Positions 18,778 through 29,032 of a stretch of 40,187 nt of DNA are shown piece after piece. The translations under genes were made by a program, and so were the position numbers. The notes beneath the pieces are model-generated. The model worked only from the letters and a program-made list of their open reading frames with translations. It searched no databases and was not told where the DNA came from. Source of the stretch: Bacteroidota bacterium (GTDB lineage Bacteria; Bacteroidota; Bacteroidia; Bacteroidales; VadinHA17); contig JAKLIJ010000006.1 in assembly GCA_022709665.1 (NCBI GenBank), positions 1 through 40,187 of the forward strand. Reading direction: 5' to 3'. Numbering within the stretch: the first letter of the stretch is position 1; each line of letters opens with the position of its first letter.

Positions 18778-19134
18778 ATGCCGGAGCAGAATGGAGAAAA
18801 TAAAAAAAAGAGTAAGCATGGCAGTCTTGTAAAGGAACTGCTGAGCGGGATCATCTTTTCTGATGTGATTATTCTTAAGAACCTGTGGTACATAATCTTT
18901 CTGACTATTCTGGGAGCTTTTTACATTGGAAACCGCTTTCATGCCGAGAGGATAACAAGGGAGAGTTCCAGGCTTTCAAGAGAGGTAAAGGACCTCAAGG
19001 CGGAAGCGCTCTCGACTTCAGCGCATCTCATGTCGGTCAGCAGGCAGTCGGAGGTTTCCAGGATGGTCTTTGAGAGGGGGCTGGGCCTTGAAGAGCTCAG
19101 GACTCCTCCTTACAAGATAGTTATTGAAAAATAA
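18778..19134 (+). CDS. ftsL: Cell-division protein FtsL (Bacteroidota type)
   Basis: This 118-residue bitopic protein has a lysine-rich cytoplasmic head, one transmembrane helix (about residues 38-54, NLWYIIFLTILGAFYIG) and a periplasmic coiled coil (about 58-92). FtsL sequences diverge strongly, so the call rests on topology, size and position between rsmH and ftsI. It is expected to act with FtsB and FtsQ to activate FtsW-FtsI. The ATG at 18778 was chosen; a TTG two codons earlier overlaps the rsmH stop. Confidence 0.85.
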   Translation: MPEQNGENKKKSKHGSLVKELLSGIIFSDVIILKNLWYIIFLTILGAFYIGNRFHAERITRESSRLSREVKDLKAEALSTSAHLMSVSRQSEVSRMVFERGLGLEELRTPPYKIVIEK

Positions 19135-19142
19135 GAAGAGGG

Positions 19143-21257
19143 ATGGCAGTGAGGGACGAAATAGTGTTCAGGAGCGGGGTGGTCTACCTTGGTTTGATTC
19201 TCTGTGCCGTGGCATTGATAGTCCAGATCCTTGTTCTTCAGTATTTCCAGCGGAGTAAATGGTCGGAGATGAGCGAGAAGTATGTCTTCAAGACTGCCGA
19301 GATGCCTGCAAACAGGGGAGACATACTTGCCCGTGACGGAAGGCTGCTGGCCAGCTCCATACCTTACTATTCAATATATATGGATACCAGGAGCAGCGGC
19401 ATGACGGCAGCCACCTGGTCGCAGGGGATCGACGGTCTGTGTCACGGCTTGTCGAAGTATCTGGGAGTAAGGTCGGCATCAGGGTGGAAATCTGTTATCA
19501 CGGAGGCAAGAAAGAGGGGCGACCGCTATTTCCTGATACAGAAACGGGTTGATTATGCTACTCTTAAGAAAATCAAGGAACTGCCCATATTCAGGGAAGG
19601 CCAGTTCAGGGGAGGGCTTGTTGCCCAGCCTGAGAACAGGAGGATACTTCCCAATAACGAGCTTGCAGCCAGAACCATTGGTTACCTCAGTCAGGGAACT
19701 GAAGGAACCCGGGTAGGGCTGGAGGGATCGTTCGACAAGGAACTGGCAGGCAAGAACGGAATGGTTGTGAAGCAGAGGCTTACCGGTGGCGACTGGATTA
19801 CTGTCAATAATGGCGAGAGCATAGAAGCCAGGGACGGCAACGACATTCAGACCACAATAGACATCGATCTTCAGGATGTGGCTTCCACAGCCCTCGAGAA
19901 GCAGCTTCGCAGGCACAATGCCCATCACGGATGCGCTATTCTTATGGAAGTATCCACCGGCGATGTGCGTGCAATAGCCAATCTTGAGAAAGCTGATGAC
20001 GGAAGCTATCGCGAAACATATAACTATGCCATAGCTGAAAGCACCGAACCGGGGTCAACCTTCAAGCTTGCTTCCCTTATGGCCGCCATTGAAGACGGTG
20101 TTGTTGACACCGGGGATATCGTCGACACAGGTGATGGCACCATTCGGTTTTATAACAAGATAATAAGGGATACAAAGGAAGGAGGATACGGAAAGATCTC
20201 TGTGAAGGAGGTCTTCGAGCTTTCCTCGAACGTAGGTACCTCCATAATCATAAACGAAAACTACAAGGATAATCCCAAGGCCTTTGTCAACAGGCTTTAT
20301 GCCATGAAGTTAAACCAGACTCTCGACGTACAGATAAAGGGAGAAGGCAAGCCTCTTATAAGATATCCGGGCGACAAACTATGGTCGGGCCTTTCCCTTC
20401 CCATGATGTCGCATGGATATGAAGTTCAGATGACTCCTCTGCAGACTCTTACCTTTTTCAATGCAGTGGCCAACGACGGAAAGATGATGCGCCCGAGGTT
20501 TGTAACAGGGATATTCAGGAACGGGTCGGAGATAAAAAACTTTGGTACTGAAGTAATTATCAATTCGATTGCTTCGCGGAGCACAATCAGGAAAGCCAAA
20601 GCAATGATGGAAGGCGTGGTTGAAAGGGGAACAGCCGAGAACCTGAAGAATCCCGAATACAAGATAGCGGGAAAGACCGGTACTGCACAGATAGCCATGA
20701 ACAACCAGGGTTACCGCAGGAAGGTTACCTACCAGGCTTCGTTCGTAGGCTATTTTCCTGCCGATAATCCCCTGTATTCATGCATAGTAGTTGTGAATGC
20801 ACCTTCAAATGGTGTCTACTACGGTAACATTGTTGCCGGATCAGTCTTCAAGGAGATTTCCGATAAGGTGTATGCAACAACCTACTACCGCGATTACAGG
20901 GCTGAGAATCATTCTGAAAAAGAGAAGAAGGGACTTGTCCCTGAAGCCGGAAACGGATTAAGGGCTGATATTAACGAGGTTCTTGGGGAGCTTGATGTAA
21001 GATACAGAAAGACATCGAAGGAAGACTGGGTAGCTACCCGTGAAAGCGGCGACACCATAAGACTGGTAGGGGTCGACGTAAAACAGGGGCTGGTCCCGGA
21101 TGTAAGGGGAATGAGTCTGAGAGACGCTGTTTATCTTATTGAAAATGCAGGTCTGAAGGTAAGGTACAGCGGAAAGGGAAGAGTGCTGAGGCAGTCGCCG
21201 CAGCATGGGGCAAGGGTATATGAAGGCAGTGTTGTTTCACTCGATATGAATATGTGA
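19143..21257 (+). CDS. ftsI: Division-specific peptidoglycan transpeptidase FtsI/PBP3 with PASTA domain
   Basis: This 704-residue class B penicillin-binding protein crosslinks septal peptidoglycan. One N-terminal membrane helix (about 12-34) is followed by the dimerisation domain with RGDILARDG at 58-66. The transpeptidase domain has the serine nucleophile S305 in STFK, SSN at 361-363 and KTGT at 511-514. A single PASTA domain fills the C-terminus (about 648-704), as in SpoVD-like proteins and typical of Bacteroidota. All active-site motifs are intact. It works with FtsW, encoded further down the operon. A GAAGAGG ribosome-binding site precedes the ATG. Confidence 0.95.
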   Translation: MAVRDEIVFRSGVVYLGLILCAVALIVQILVLQYFQRSKWSEMSEKYVFKTAEMPANRGDILARDGRLLASSIPYYSIYMDTRSSGMTAATWSQGIDGLCHGLSKYLGVRSASGWKSVITEARKRGDRYFLIQKRVDYATLKKIKELPIFREGQFRGGLVAQPENRRILPNNELAARTIGYLSQGTEGTRVGLEGSFDKELAGKNGMVVKQRLTGGDWITVNNGESIEARDGNDIQTTIDIDLQDVASTALEKQLRRHNAHHGCAILMEVSTGDVRAIANLEKADDGSYRETYNYAIAESTEPGSTFKLASLMAAIEDGVVDTGDIVDTGDGTIRFYNKIIRDTKEGGYGKISVKEVFELSSNVGTSIIINENYKDNPKAFVNRLYAMKLNQTLDVQIKGEGKPLIRYPGDKLWSGLSLPMMSHGYEVQMTPLQTLTFFNAVANDGKMMRPRFVTGIFRNGSEIKNFGTEVIINSIASRSTIRKAKAMMEGVVERGTAENLKNPEYKIAGKTGTAQIAMNNQGYRRKVTYQASFVGYFPADNPLYSCIVVVNAPSNGVYYGNIVAGSVFKEISDKVYATTYYRDYRAENHSEKEKKGLVPEAGNGLRADINEVLGELDVRYRKTSKEDWVATRESGDTIRLVGVDVKQGLVPDVRGMSLRDAVYLIENAGLKVRYSGKGRVLRQSPQHGARVYEGSVVSLDMNM

Positions 21258-21263
21258 TTTGAT

Positions 21264-22730
21264 ATGTTAAGAGTAAGGGATCTGACAGTCGGGATTGAGC
21301 TTGTCTCGGTAAAAGGTGACACCGGGACCATGATAAGTGATATTTCATTTGATTCACGCAGGGTTGGCCCGGGAACGCTTTTCGTGGCGGTCAGGGGAAC
21401 AAAAAGCGATGGTCATGATTTTATACCTGCTGCAGTGAGCTCCGGGGCATCTGCAATAATATGTGAGACACTTCCCGGGGATATGGCCGAGGGGGTATGC
21501 TGGATTCAGACCGGCAATTCTGCCCGGGCTCTTGGGTTGGTTGCTTCCGAGTTCTTCGGGAATCCTTCTTCATCTCTCAGGCTTACAGGTGTTACCGGAA
21601 CCAATGGCAAGACTACCATTGCCACTCTTCTTTACAGGATGTTCTCGAAACTGGGCTACAAGTGCGGGCTGTTCTCAACAGTATGCAATTACATTGTGAA
21701 TAAGGAGCTACCTGCCACCCACACCACTCCCGATCCTGTAGAGCTTAACAGAACGCTTGCAGCCATGGTTGAAGCCGGATGTGACTATGCTTTCATGGAG
21801 GTCAGCAGTCATGCAGTTGACCAGTTCAGGATCGAAGGTTTGAAATTTGCCGGTGGCATTTTCACTAATCTGACCCACGATCACCTGGATTATCACAAGA
21901 CTTTCGAGAACTATCTGAATGCGAAGAAAGCATTTTTTGATTCGCTTCCTGCCCCGGCATTTGCCCTGGTAAACAATGATGACCGCAACGGCAGGGTAAT
22001 GATACAGAACTGCCGGGCTTCAAAATATACATTCTCTACAAGGGCAGTTGCTGATTTCCGGTGCACGGTCCTTGAGCAGGATTTTTCGGGTATGGCCCTG
22101 CGGATTGAGGGACAGGACGTCTGGACCCGCTTTGTTGGCGACTATAATGCTTCTAACCTGCTTGCCGTCTATTCAGCCGCATTGCTTCTCGGAGCAGGGA
22201 AGGAGGAGGTTCTGAGGATACTGAGTGAACTCAGGTCGGTGCCAGGCAGGTTGGAACTTGTCGAGGGACCGGGTGAGATCAGCTGTCTGGTCGATTATGC
22301 CCATACCCCTGATGCGCTTCAGAACGTGATCAGCACCATCAACAGGATAAGGCCCGGCGACAGGCAGCTCATCACTGTGGTTGGTGCCGGCGGCGACAGG
22401 GACCGGACAAAGCGTCCTCTTATGGCTGCAATCACTGCTGAAGGAAGCACAAAAGTTATTCTGACTTCAGACAATCCCAGAACAGAGAACCCGGAAATGA
22501 TACTTGACGACATGGAAGCCGGCATTACCCCTGATGTCAGAAGAAAAGTACTGCGGATCACCAGCAGGAGGGAAGCAATAAAGACAGCAGTAATGCTCGC
22601 AGTTCCTGGCGACGTGGTTCTGGTTGCAGGAAAAGGTCATGAGAATTACCAGGAAATAAATGGTGTAAAACATCATTTCGACGACAGGGAGGAGCTCAGA
22701 GCCGCTCTGTTGCTGAAAAACAATATGTAA
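21264..22730 (+). CDS. murE: UDP-MurNAc-tripeptide synthetase (meso-diaminopimelate adding)
   Basis: This 488-residue Mur ligase adds the third residue of the stem peptide using ATP. The P-loop GTNGKTT is at 112-118. The substrate motif DNPR at 403-406 is the signature for meso-diaminopimelate instead of lysine, which fits a Gram-negative wall. The HTTPDP and DYAHTPDAL blocks are also present. It lies 6 bases after ftsI. Confidence 0.96.
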   Translation: MLRVRDLTVGIELVSVKGDTGTMISDISFDSRRVGPGTLFVAVRGTKSDGHDFIPAAVSSGASAIICETLPGDMAEGVCWIQTGNSARALGLVASEFFGNPSSSLRLTGVTGTNGKTTIATLLYRMFSKLGYKCGLFSTVCNYIVNKELPATHTTPDPVELNRTLAAMVEAGCDYAFMEVSSHAVDQFRIEGLKFAGGIFTNLTHDHLDYHKTFENYLNAKKAFFDSLPAPAFALVNNDDRNGRVMIQNCRASKYTFSTRAVADFRCTVLEQDFSGMALRIEGQDVWTRFVGDYNASNLLAVYSAALLLGAGKEEVLRILSELRSVPGRLELVEGPGEISCLVDYAHTPDALQNVISTINRIRPGDRQLITVVGAGGDRDRTKRPLMAAITAEGSTKVILTSDNPRTENPEMILDDMEAGITPDVRRKVLRITSRREAIKTAVMLAVPGDVVLVAGKGHENYQEINGVKHHFDDREELRAALLLKNNM

Positions 22731-22734
22731 GGAG

Positions 22735-23991
22735 ATGCTTTATTATCTTTTCAGATATCTCGATCAGCTTGATGTACCCGGTGCAGGTATGTTCAACTAC
22801 ATATCCTTCAGGTCGGCCATGGCTGTCATAACATCCCTCTTCATCTCAATGCTTATCGGGAAGAAAATAATCAATTACCTCCAGCTTAAGCAGATCGGAG
22901 AGGTAGTCAGGGACCTCGGGCTCGAAGGTCAGTACCAGAAGAAAGGAACCCCGTCGATGGGAGGAATAATAATCCTGGCTTCAATCCTGGTCCCCGTGCT
23001 TCTCTTTGCAAAGCTCGACAACATATATATAATGCTTATGATACTCACTACGGTGTGGCTGGGTTTCATAGGTTTTGTGGACGATTATATAAAGGTATTC
23101 AGAAAGAACAAGGAAGGCCTGGCTGCAAGATCAAAGCTTCTTGGCCAGGTTGTTCTGGGTATCATTGTCGGCCTTACTTTCTATTTCAGCAAAGATGTGA
23201 TCATTATGGAAAGGGTGCCAGTCTCGGAGCTCTCTCCGATGGAAAAGATAGAAATGCTTGACCAGGACCGCCCATTTTATGGCGACGGACAGGTTACGAT
23301 GGAGCATAAGTCGACCAAGACCACCATCCCCTTTGTAAAGAACAATGAATTCAATTATGCCTGGCTGGTGGCTTTCATACCTGAGAGTGTAAGAAGACCG
23401 GCTACCTGGCTTGTATTTGTTCTGATAGTCATCTTCATAGTTACAGCAGTATCAAACGGAGCAAACCTCACCGACGGGCTCGACGGTCTGGCAACGGGCA
23501 CATCAGCCATAATCGGGACTGCGCTTGGGATACTTGCCTACGTCTCGAGTAATACCATTTATGCCAACTATCTGAATATAATGTATATACCAAACACTGC
23601 CGAGCTGGTTATCTATGCGGCTGCATTTATAGGAGCCACTATAGGCTTCCTTTGGTATAATTCATATCCTGCCCAGGTTTTCATGGGAGATACCGGAAGC
23701 CTTGCTCTCGGAGGCATTATAGCGGTTTTTGCCATAGTTATAAGGAAAGAACTGTTGATACCTGTACTGTGCGGAATATTTCTTGTTGAAAATCTGTCGG
23801 TTGTGCTACAGGTTTCCTGGTTCAGGCATACCCGGAAGAAGTATGGAACGGGCCGCAGAATATTCCTTATGGCTCCTCTCCACCATCATTACCAGAAGAA
23901 GGGATATCCTGAACCCAAGATTGTTACCAGGTTCTGGATTATTGCGATAATACTGGCGGTTATTAGCATTGTGACTCTAAAGATGAGATAA
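22735..23991 (+). CDS. mraY: Phospho-MurNAc-pentapeptide translocase
   Basis: This 418-residue integral membrane enzyme moves phospho-MurNAc-pentapeptide onto undecaprenyl phosphate to give lipid [10 protein letters not shown] is at 69-77, the catalytic aspartates DDYIK at 116-120, [12 protein letters not shown] at 244-255 and the HHH motif at 383-385. It is about 55 residues longer than the E. coli enzyme. The extra segment (about 155-210) is a polar stretch between membrane helices that I believe is usual for Bacteroidota MraY. A GGAG lies directly before the ATG, four bases after the murE stop. Confidence 0.96.
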   Translation: MLYYLFRYLDQLDVPGAGMFNYISFRSAMAVITSLFISMLIGKKIINYLQLKQIGEVVRDLGLEGQYQKKGTPSMGGIIILASILVPVLLFAKLDNIYIMLMILTTVWLGFIGFVDDYIKVFRKNKEGLAARSKLLGQVVLGIIVGLTFYFSKDVIIMERVPVSELSPMEKIEMLDQDRPFYGDGQVTMEHKSTKTTIPFVKNNEFNYAWLVAFIPESVRRPATWLVFVLIVIFIVTAVSNGANLTDGLDGLATGTSAIIGTALGILAYVSSNTIYANYLNIMYIPNTAELVIYAAAFIGATIGFLWYNSYPAQVFMGDTGSLALGGIIAVFAIVIRKELLIPVLCGIFLVENLSVVLQVSWFRHTRKKYGTGRRIFLMAPLHHHYQKKGYPEPKIVTRFWIIAIILAVISIVTLKMR

Positions 23992-23996
23992 GCGGA

Positions 23997-25331
23997 ATGA
24001 AGAAGATTGTGATACTGGGTGCGGGTGAAAGCGGGACTGGCTCTGCAATTCTGGCCAGGCAGAAGGGTTTTGATGTTTTTGTGTCGGACATGGGAGAGAT
24101 CAAGGCAAAATACAAGGAACTGCTTGACATCCACAGGATAAGATGGGAGGAAGGAATACATTCGGAATCTGAGATACTTTCAGCCACCGAGGTGATAAAA
24201 AGTCCGGGTATCAGGGAGGACGCACCGCTGATTATCAGGCTCAGGGAGAAGGGCATTCCGGTGATCTCGGAAATTGAGTTTGCCGGCAGGTATGCTGAAG
24301 GTGTGAAGATCTGTGTTACCGGGAGCAATGGCAAGACAACAGTGACCAATCTGATTTACCATATCCTTATGAAAGCCGGAAAGAAGGCTGCCATGACAGG
24401 CAATGTGGGAAACAGCTTTGCCATGGCTGTTGCTGAAGGCGGCTATGATTATTATGTAATTGAACTGAGCAGCTTCCAGCTCGACGGGATGTATGATTTC
24501 AGGGCCGACATAGCTGTTCTGATGAACATAACGCCTGATCACCTCGACAGGTATGATCATAATTTTCAGAATTACATAGATTCCAAATTCAGGATAACCA
24601 GGAACCAGCGAAAATCTGATAAGCTGATATACTGGGCGGATGATCCCATAATCAGGAAAGAACTGTCGGCCGGGGAGTTTGGGATGACATTGCTTCCCTT
24701 TTCAGCAGAAACCGGGGAAGGGATGGCAGCCTGGATCGAAAACGACGAACTATACATTGATTACCATACTAAAACCAAGCTTATGACCATTCATGACCTG
24801 GCACTGAGGGGCCGCCACAATGTTTTCAACTCAATGGCGGCGGCTATTGCAGGCAAAGTACTGACTATCAGGAAAGAGGTGATCCGGGAAAGCCTCTCCG
24901 ATTTTCAGGGAGTTGAGCACCGTCTCGAACCGGTGATCACTGTCTGCGGCATCAACTTTATAAATGATTCAAAGGGCACGAATGTAAATTCGACATGGTA
25001 CGCCCTGGAATGCATGGAAACCGATGTGGTGTGGATTGCAGGAGGGATTGACAAGGGCAATGATTATTCCGAGCTGTTCCCGGTGGTGAAGCAGAAGGTA
25101 AGGGCAATTGTCTGCCTGGGAAAAGACAACAGGAAAATAGTCGAGTCGTTCAGGGACATTGTTCCCACGATAGTAGAGACTTCATCAATGATTGAGGCGG
25201 TACGGTCGTCTTATTACCTGGCCAGGAAGGGGCAGACAGTGCTGCTTTCACCTGCCTGTGCAAGTTTTGACCTTTTCAGCAATTATGAGGACAGGGGACG
25301 ACAGTTCAAGCAGGCCGTCAGGAATTTATAA
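23997..25331 (+). CDS. murD: UDP-MurNAc-L-alanine:D-glutamate ligase
   Basis: This 444-residue Mur ligase adds D-glutamate to UDP-MurNAc-L-Ala. The N-terminal Rossmann motif LGAGESGTGSA, the P-loop GSNGKTT at 109-115, ELSSFQLD, and the FINDSKGTN block of the third domain are all present in order. Both length and motifs are normal. It is spaced 5 bases after mraY. Confidence 0.96.
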   Translation: MKKIVILGAGESGTGSAILARQKGFDVFVSDMGEIKAKYKELLDIHRIRWEEGIHSESEILSATEVIKSPGIREDAPLIIRLREKGIPVISEIEFAGRYAEGVKICVTGSNGKTTVTNLIYHILMKAGKKAAMTGNVGNSFAMAVAEGGYDYYVIELSSFQLDGMYDFRADIAVLMNITPDHLDRYDHNFQNYIDSKFRITRNQRKSDKLIYWADDPIIRKELSAGEFGMTLLPFSAETGEGMAAWIENDELYIDYHTKTKLMTIHDLALRGRHNVFNSMAAAIAGKVLTIRKEVIRESLSDFQGVEHRLEPVITVCGINFINDSKGTNVNSTWYALECMETDVVWIAGGIDKGNDYSELFPVVKQKVRAIVCLGKDNRKIVESFRDIVPTIVETSSMIEAVRSSYYLARKGQTVLLSPACASFDLFSNYEDRGRQFKQAVRNL

Positions 25332-25342
25332 TTAAGGGTATT

Positions 25343-26551
25343 ATGCAACAGGGCTGGCTTACAAAAACATTCAGGGGCGACAGGGTGATCTGGGCGCTGG
25401 TGGTGGTCTTTATGATCTACTCGCTGCTGGCGGTTTACAGCTCTTCGGTAAGTGTTGCTTATCTCAGGCATGGAGGAAATACTACCTATTTCCTGAGAAG
25501 CCAGTTTATTATCCTTGCCCTCAGTCTTGGCATTATTATAATAGTTCATTACCTGCCCTACAGGATTTATTACCGTCTTTCCGGATTGCTTCTTTTGTTT
25601 TCTATTGGCTTGCTGGCTCTTACATTTGTAGTAGGCGACAGGATCAACGATGCGGTCAGGGCCATCTATATACCGGGGGTCGGCAGGATACAGTCATCGG
25701 ACATTGCCAAACTGACTCTTGTAATATACCTGGCAAGGGTTCTGGGGCAGTTTAAGGACAAGCTTAATGATTTCATGCTGGTGACCAAGTTCATGATGGT
25801 CCCGGTTGCAGTGGTTTGCGGCCTTATCATGCCCGAGAACCTGTCGACTGCGGTAATGGTTTTTGGAATAAGTATGATAATTATGTTCATAGGCCGGGTT
25901 CCCATCAAGTTCCTGCTGGCCTATGCGGGCATGGCTATGGTGGGAGTGGTTATTATGGCAGGTGTTCTTATGCTTGTATCGGATGAGAACAGGGTGAAGA
26001 CATGGGAGAAGAGGATAACGTCGCATTTCTCCAGCAAGGTGGATGATGATGCCAACTACCAGTCGAACCAGGCCAAGATCGCCATATCGACAGGAGGATT
26101 GTTCGGTAAGGCTCCCGGCGGCAGCACCCAGCGCAACATGCTGCCACAATCTAATTCCGACTTCATTTTTGCCATAATTATAGAGGAGTACGGTCTGCTT
26201 TTCGGGGCGCTGCCGCTTATTCTGGCATACATGATATTACTGTTCAGGGGAATTACAATTGTAAGGAAATGTGATGCGGCATTTCCCGCCTACCTTGTTA
26301 TCGGCCTGGTGGTGATGATAACAGTCCAGGCAATGATAAACATGCTGGTGGCTGTAGGCTTGTTCCCGGTTACCGGCCAGACACTGCCCATGGTAAGCTG
26401 GGGGAGAACCTCGGCCCTGGTTATGAGCTTTTCAATAGGAGCCATACTGAGTGTAAGCAGAGTGGTAAATGCAAGGATCCGGAAGGAGGACTTGCCTGAA
26501 GAAGAAAAAACTGACGAAGGAGAAAGGATATATGAACCGGCAGGAACATAA
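25343..26551 (+). CDS. ftsW: Septal peptidoglycan polymerase FtsW (SEDS family)
   Basis: This 402-residue polytopic membrane protein has about ten helices and belongs to the SEDS glycosyltransferases. It polymerises lipid II at the septum together with FtsI. Conserved segments are GVGRIQSSDIAKL (about residues 112-124), MPENLSTAVMVF, and SNSDFIFAIIIEEYG (about 268-282). The ENLSTA spelling replaces the QPDLGT of many homologues. RodA is the main alternative; the operon position settles it as FtsW. The C-terminal tail is acidic and overlaps the murG start by 20 bases. Confidence 0.94.
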   Translation: MQQGWLTKTFRGDRVIWALVVVFMIYSLLAVYSSSVSVAYLRHGGNTTYFLRSQFIILALSLGIIIIVHYLPYRIYYRLSGLLLLFSIGLLALTFVVGDRINDAVRAIYIPGVGRIQSSDIAKLTLVIYLARVLGQFKDKLNDFMLVTKFMMVPVAVVCGLIMPENLSTAVMVFGISMIIMFIGRVPIKFLLAYAGMAMVGVVIMAGVLMLVSDENRVKTWEKRITSHFSSKVDDDANYQSNQAKIAISTGGLFGKAPGGSTQRNMLPQSNSDFIFAIIIEEYGLLFGALPLILAYMILLFRGITIVRKCDAAFPAYLVIGLVVMITVQAMINMLVAVGLFPVTGQTLPMVSWGRTSALVMSFSIGAILSVSRVVNARIRKEDLPEEEKTDEGERIYEPAGT

Positions 26552-27638
26552 GAGGGTGATAATCAGCGGAGGTGGTACGGGGGGCCATGTGTTCCCGGCC
26601 ATTTCCATTGCCAATGCCCTGCGCAGGATCGACCGGGATATTGATATCCTTTTCGTTGGCGCCCTCGGCAAGCTTGAAATGGAGAAAGTTCCTGCAGCAG
26701 GATACAGAATAGTCGGACTCCCTGTGGCAGGGATAGACAGGAAGAATCCTTTCAGGAATATCCTGGTCTTCTTCAGGCTGATGAAAAGCCTCAGAATCGC
26801 AGGGAAGACATTGAGAGAATTCAGGCCGCATGCAGCAGTGGGTGTCGGAGGTTATGCAAGCGGGCCCGTTCTGAGGAAGGCTGGTAAAATGAATATCCCC
26901 ATTCTTATCCAGGAACAGAACAGTTATGCCGGTGTTACCAACAGGCTGCTGGCCAGAAAAGCTTCGGTGATCTGTGTAGCCTACGATGGTATGGAAAAAT
27001 ATTTCCCTTCAGGGAAAATTATCAAAACGGGTAATCCTGTGCGTCAGAACTTTGATGATCTGAAGGCAAAGCAGGAAGAAGCCCTTGGTTTCTTCGGTTT
27101 AGAGGCCGGGCTGCCGGTTGTGCTTGTTCTGGGAGGTTCGCTCGGGGCGGGTACTATAAACAGATGTCTATCCGAGAATCTTGAAACCCTGAAACGCCCG
27201 GATTGCCAGTGGCTTTGGCAGACAGGCAGGTACTACTATGACGGTATCAGGAAACTGGTACCGGAGGAAGGGGGCACTATTTCTGTGCATTCCTTTATCG
27301 ACAGGATGGATCTGGCCTTTGCGGCAGCAACCATAATTATTTCAAGGGCCGGAGCCGGTACCATTTCGGAATTATGCCTTGTAGGGAAACCCGTGATCCT
27401 TGTTCCATCACCCAATGTGGCTGAGGATCACCAGACCAAAAACGCCATGGCCCTCGGTGAAAGGAATGCAGCCGTTGTGGTCCCCGATTCAGGTGCTGCT
27501 GAATTCCTGCTGCCTGAGGCCCTGAAGCTTGTTTCTGATGAAGAAAGAAAAGTGACATTGTCGCGGAATATAGCAAACATGGCTGAGCGGGATGCTGATG
27601 CCCGTATTGCAGCTGAAATATTAAAACTGATCAAATGA
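26532..27638 (+). CDS. murG: UDP-GlcNAc:lipid I GlcNAc transferase
   Basis: This 368-residue peripheral membrane GT28 glycosyltransferase turns lipid I into lipid II. The N-terminal SGGGTGGHVFPA loop (about 12-23), GGYASGPV, QEQNSYAG, GGSLGA and the UDP-GlcNAc site SRAGAGTISEL are all present. The ATG at 26532, within the end of ftsW, was chosen because it sits just before the family N-terminus and has GAAAGGA upstream; an earlier ATG at 26469 would add 21 unrelated residues. Confidence 0.95.
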   Translation: MNRQEHKRVIISGGGTGGHVFPAISIANALRRIDRDIDILFVGALGKLEMEKVPAAGYRIVGLPVAGIDRKNPFRNILVFFRLMKSLRIAGKTLREFRPHAAVGVGGYASGPVLRKAGKMNIPILIQEQNSYAGVTNRLLARKASVICVAYDGMEKYFPSGKIIKTGNPVRQNFDDLKAKQEEALGFFGLEAGLPVVLVLGGSLGAGTINRCLSENLETLKRPDCQWLWQTGRYYYDGIRKLVPEEGGTISVHSFIDRMDLAFAAATIIISRAGAGTISELCLVGKPVILVPSPNVAEDHQTKNAMALGERNAAVVVPDSGAAEFLLPEALKLVSDEERKVTLSRNIANMAERDADARIAAEILKLIK

Positions 27639-29032
27639 TGGTCGACCTGAGAACCACAGACGGGATTTATTTTGTCGGAATCGGAGGAATCGGCATGAGC
27701 GCGCTTGCTCTTTACTATGAGCAGGAAGGTTTTCTTACAGCCGGATATGACAGGTCAGAATCAGACATTACACGTACCCTTTCTGATAAAGGATGCCTTA
27801 TAACCTATGAAGATTCCCTCGATGATGTACCTCCTCTGTTCAGTGATGTGAAATTCAGGGACAGAGTCATTGTGGTCTTTACTCCCGCTATTCCTCCGGA
27901 CAATAAAATACTTTCGTTTTTCCGCAAAAACAGGTACAGGATATATAAAAGATCAGAAATACTTGGGGAGATATCTTCTACAGGCGAAACAGTGGCAATT
28001 GCCGGTACTCATGGCAAGACTACGGTTTCGACCATGACGGCCCACCTGCTCAAGCAGTCGCATGTCGACTGCACTGCTTTTCTTGGAGGGATATCAAAAA
28101 ACTACGGTTCAAATCTGATTACCGGCGGAGGCAGATATATTGTGATGGAGGCTGATGAATTCGACAGGTCTTTCCACAGGCTCAGTCCTGCGATGGCAGT
28201 TATAACATCGGTCGATGCTGATCATCTCGATATCTACGGGGATCATCAGACAATGATAAAGGCCTACAACGAGTTCTGCTCAAAAGTCAGGAAGGGAGGG
28301 ACTCTTTTTATCAACTACCGGATAAAGGACAGGATAGAAATTCCCGAAGGGATCAAAGGATTTACATACGGCCAGGATGCCGGCGCCGATTACAGGTTTT
28401 CAGGGGTGAGGCGGAGCGGAAACAGTTATGTTTTCACCATTCACAGCCCTTCGACCGTAATCGGGGATCTCGAATTTCCCTTCCCCGGCATGGTCAATAT
28501 TGAGAACCTCACTGCGGCTGTAGCACTTGCTCTTGAATGCGGTGTAAGCGTCGATGAGATAAGGAAGGCTGCCAGGGGATTCATGGGGGTCAGGAGGAGG
28601 TTCGACATAAGGGTTGATCTTCCCGGACTGGCATATATCGACGATTATGCGCATCACCCGGAAGAGATAAGAGCATGCATCACAAATGTCAGGGAATACT
28701 TTAAGGGAAGAAAGGTGACAGGTATTTTCCAGCCTCATCTTTTTACACGTACACGCGATCATGCCGACGGTTTTGCCCGGATTCTTGATGAACTCGATGA
28801 GGCTATACTTCTTCCTGTTTATCCTGCAAGGGAATTGCCTATCCCGGGTGTTGACTCGGATATTATATTCTCGAGGATGAAGCTGCCTGACAAAAAGCTG
28901 TTGAAGCCCGCAGATATCTTAGGAATTCTTGATCCCGGAAAGCTCGACGTGCTGCTTACTATCGGAGCCGGCGACATTGACAGGCTCGTTGCGCCCATTG
29001 AAGAGAAACTCCTTAAAAGCCGGAAGAAATGA
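27635..29032 (+). CDS. murC: UDP-MurNAc:L-alanine ligase
   Basis: This 465-residue Mur ligase adds the first stem residue, L-alanine. GIGGIGMSALA (about 15-25), the P-loop GTHGKTT at 124-130, MEADEFDRSF and DYAHHPEEI are all diagnostic of MurC. The ATG overlaps the murG TGA (ATGATG), so translation is probably coupled; a second ATG follows at once. Its own stop overlaps the ftsQ start by four bases. Confidence 0.95.
   Translation: MMVDLRTTDGIYFVGIGGIGMSALALYYEQEGFLTAGYDRSESDITRTLSDKGCLITYEDSLDDVPPLFSDVKFRDRVIVVFTPAIPPDNKILSFFRKNRYRIYKRSEILGEISSTGETVAIAGTHGKTTVSTMTAHLLKQSHVDCTAFLGGISKNYGSNLITGGGRYIVMEADEFDRSFHRLSPAMAVITSVDADHLDIYGDHQTMIKAYNEFCSKVRKGGTLFINYRIKDRIEIPEGIKGFTYGQDAGADYRFSGVRRSGNSYVFTIHSPSTVIGDLEFPFPGMVNIENLTAAVALALECGVSVDEIRKAARGFMGVRRRFDIRVDLPGLAYIDDYAHHPEEIRACITNVREYFKGRKVTGIFQPHLFTRTRDHADGFARILDELDEAILLPVYPARELPIPGVDSDIIFSRMKLPDKKLLKPADILGILDPGKLDVLLTIGAGDIDRLVAPIEEKLLKSRKK

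Noticed and set aside
19143..21257. ftsI as a SpoVD-type sporulation protein because of its PASTA domain
   Set aside because: The dcw position and Bacteroidota context make it the division transpeptidase; PASTA-bearing FtsI is usual in this phylum.
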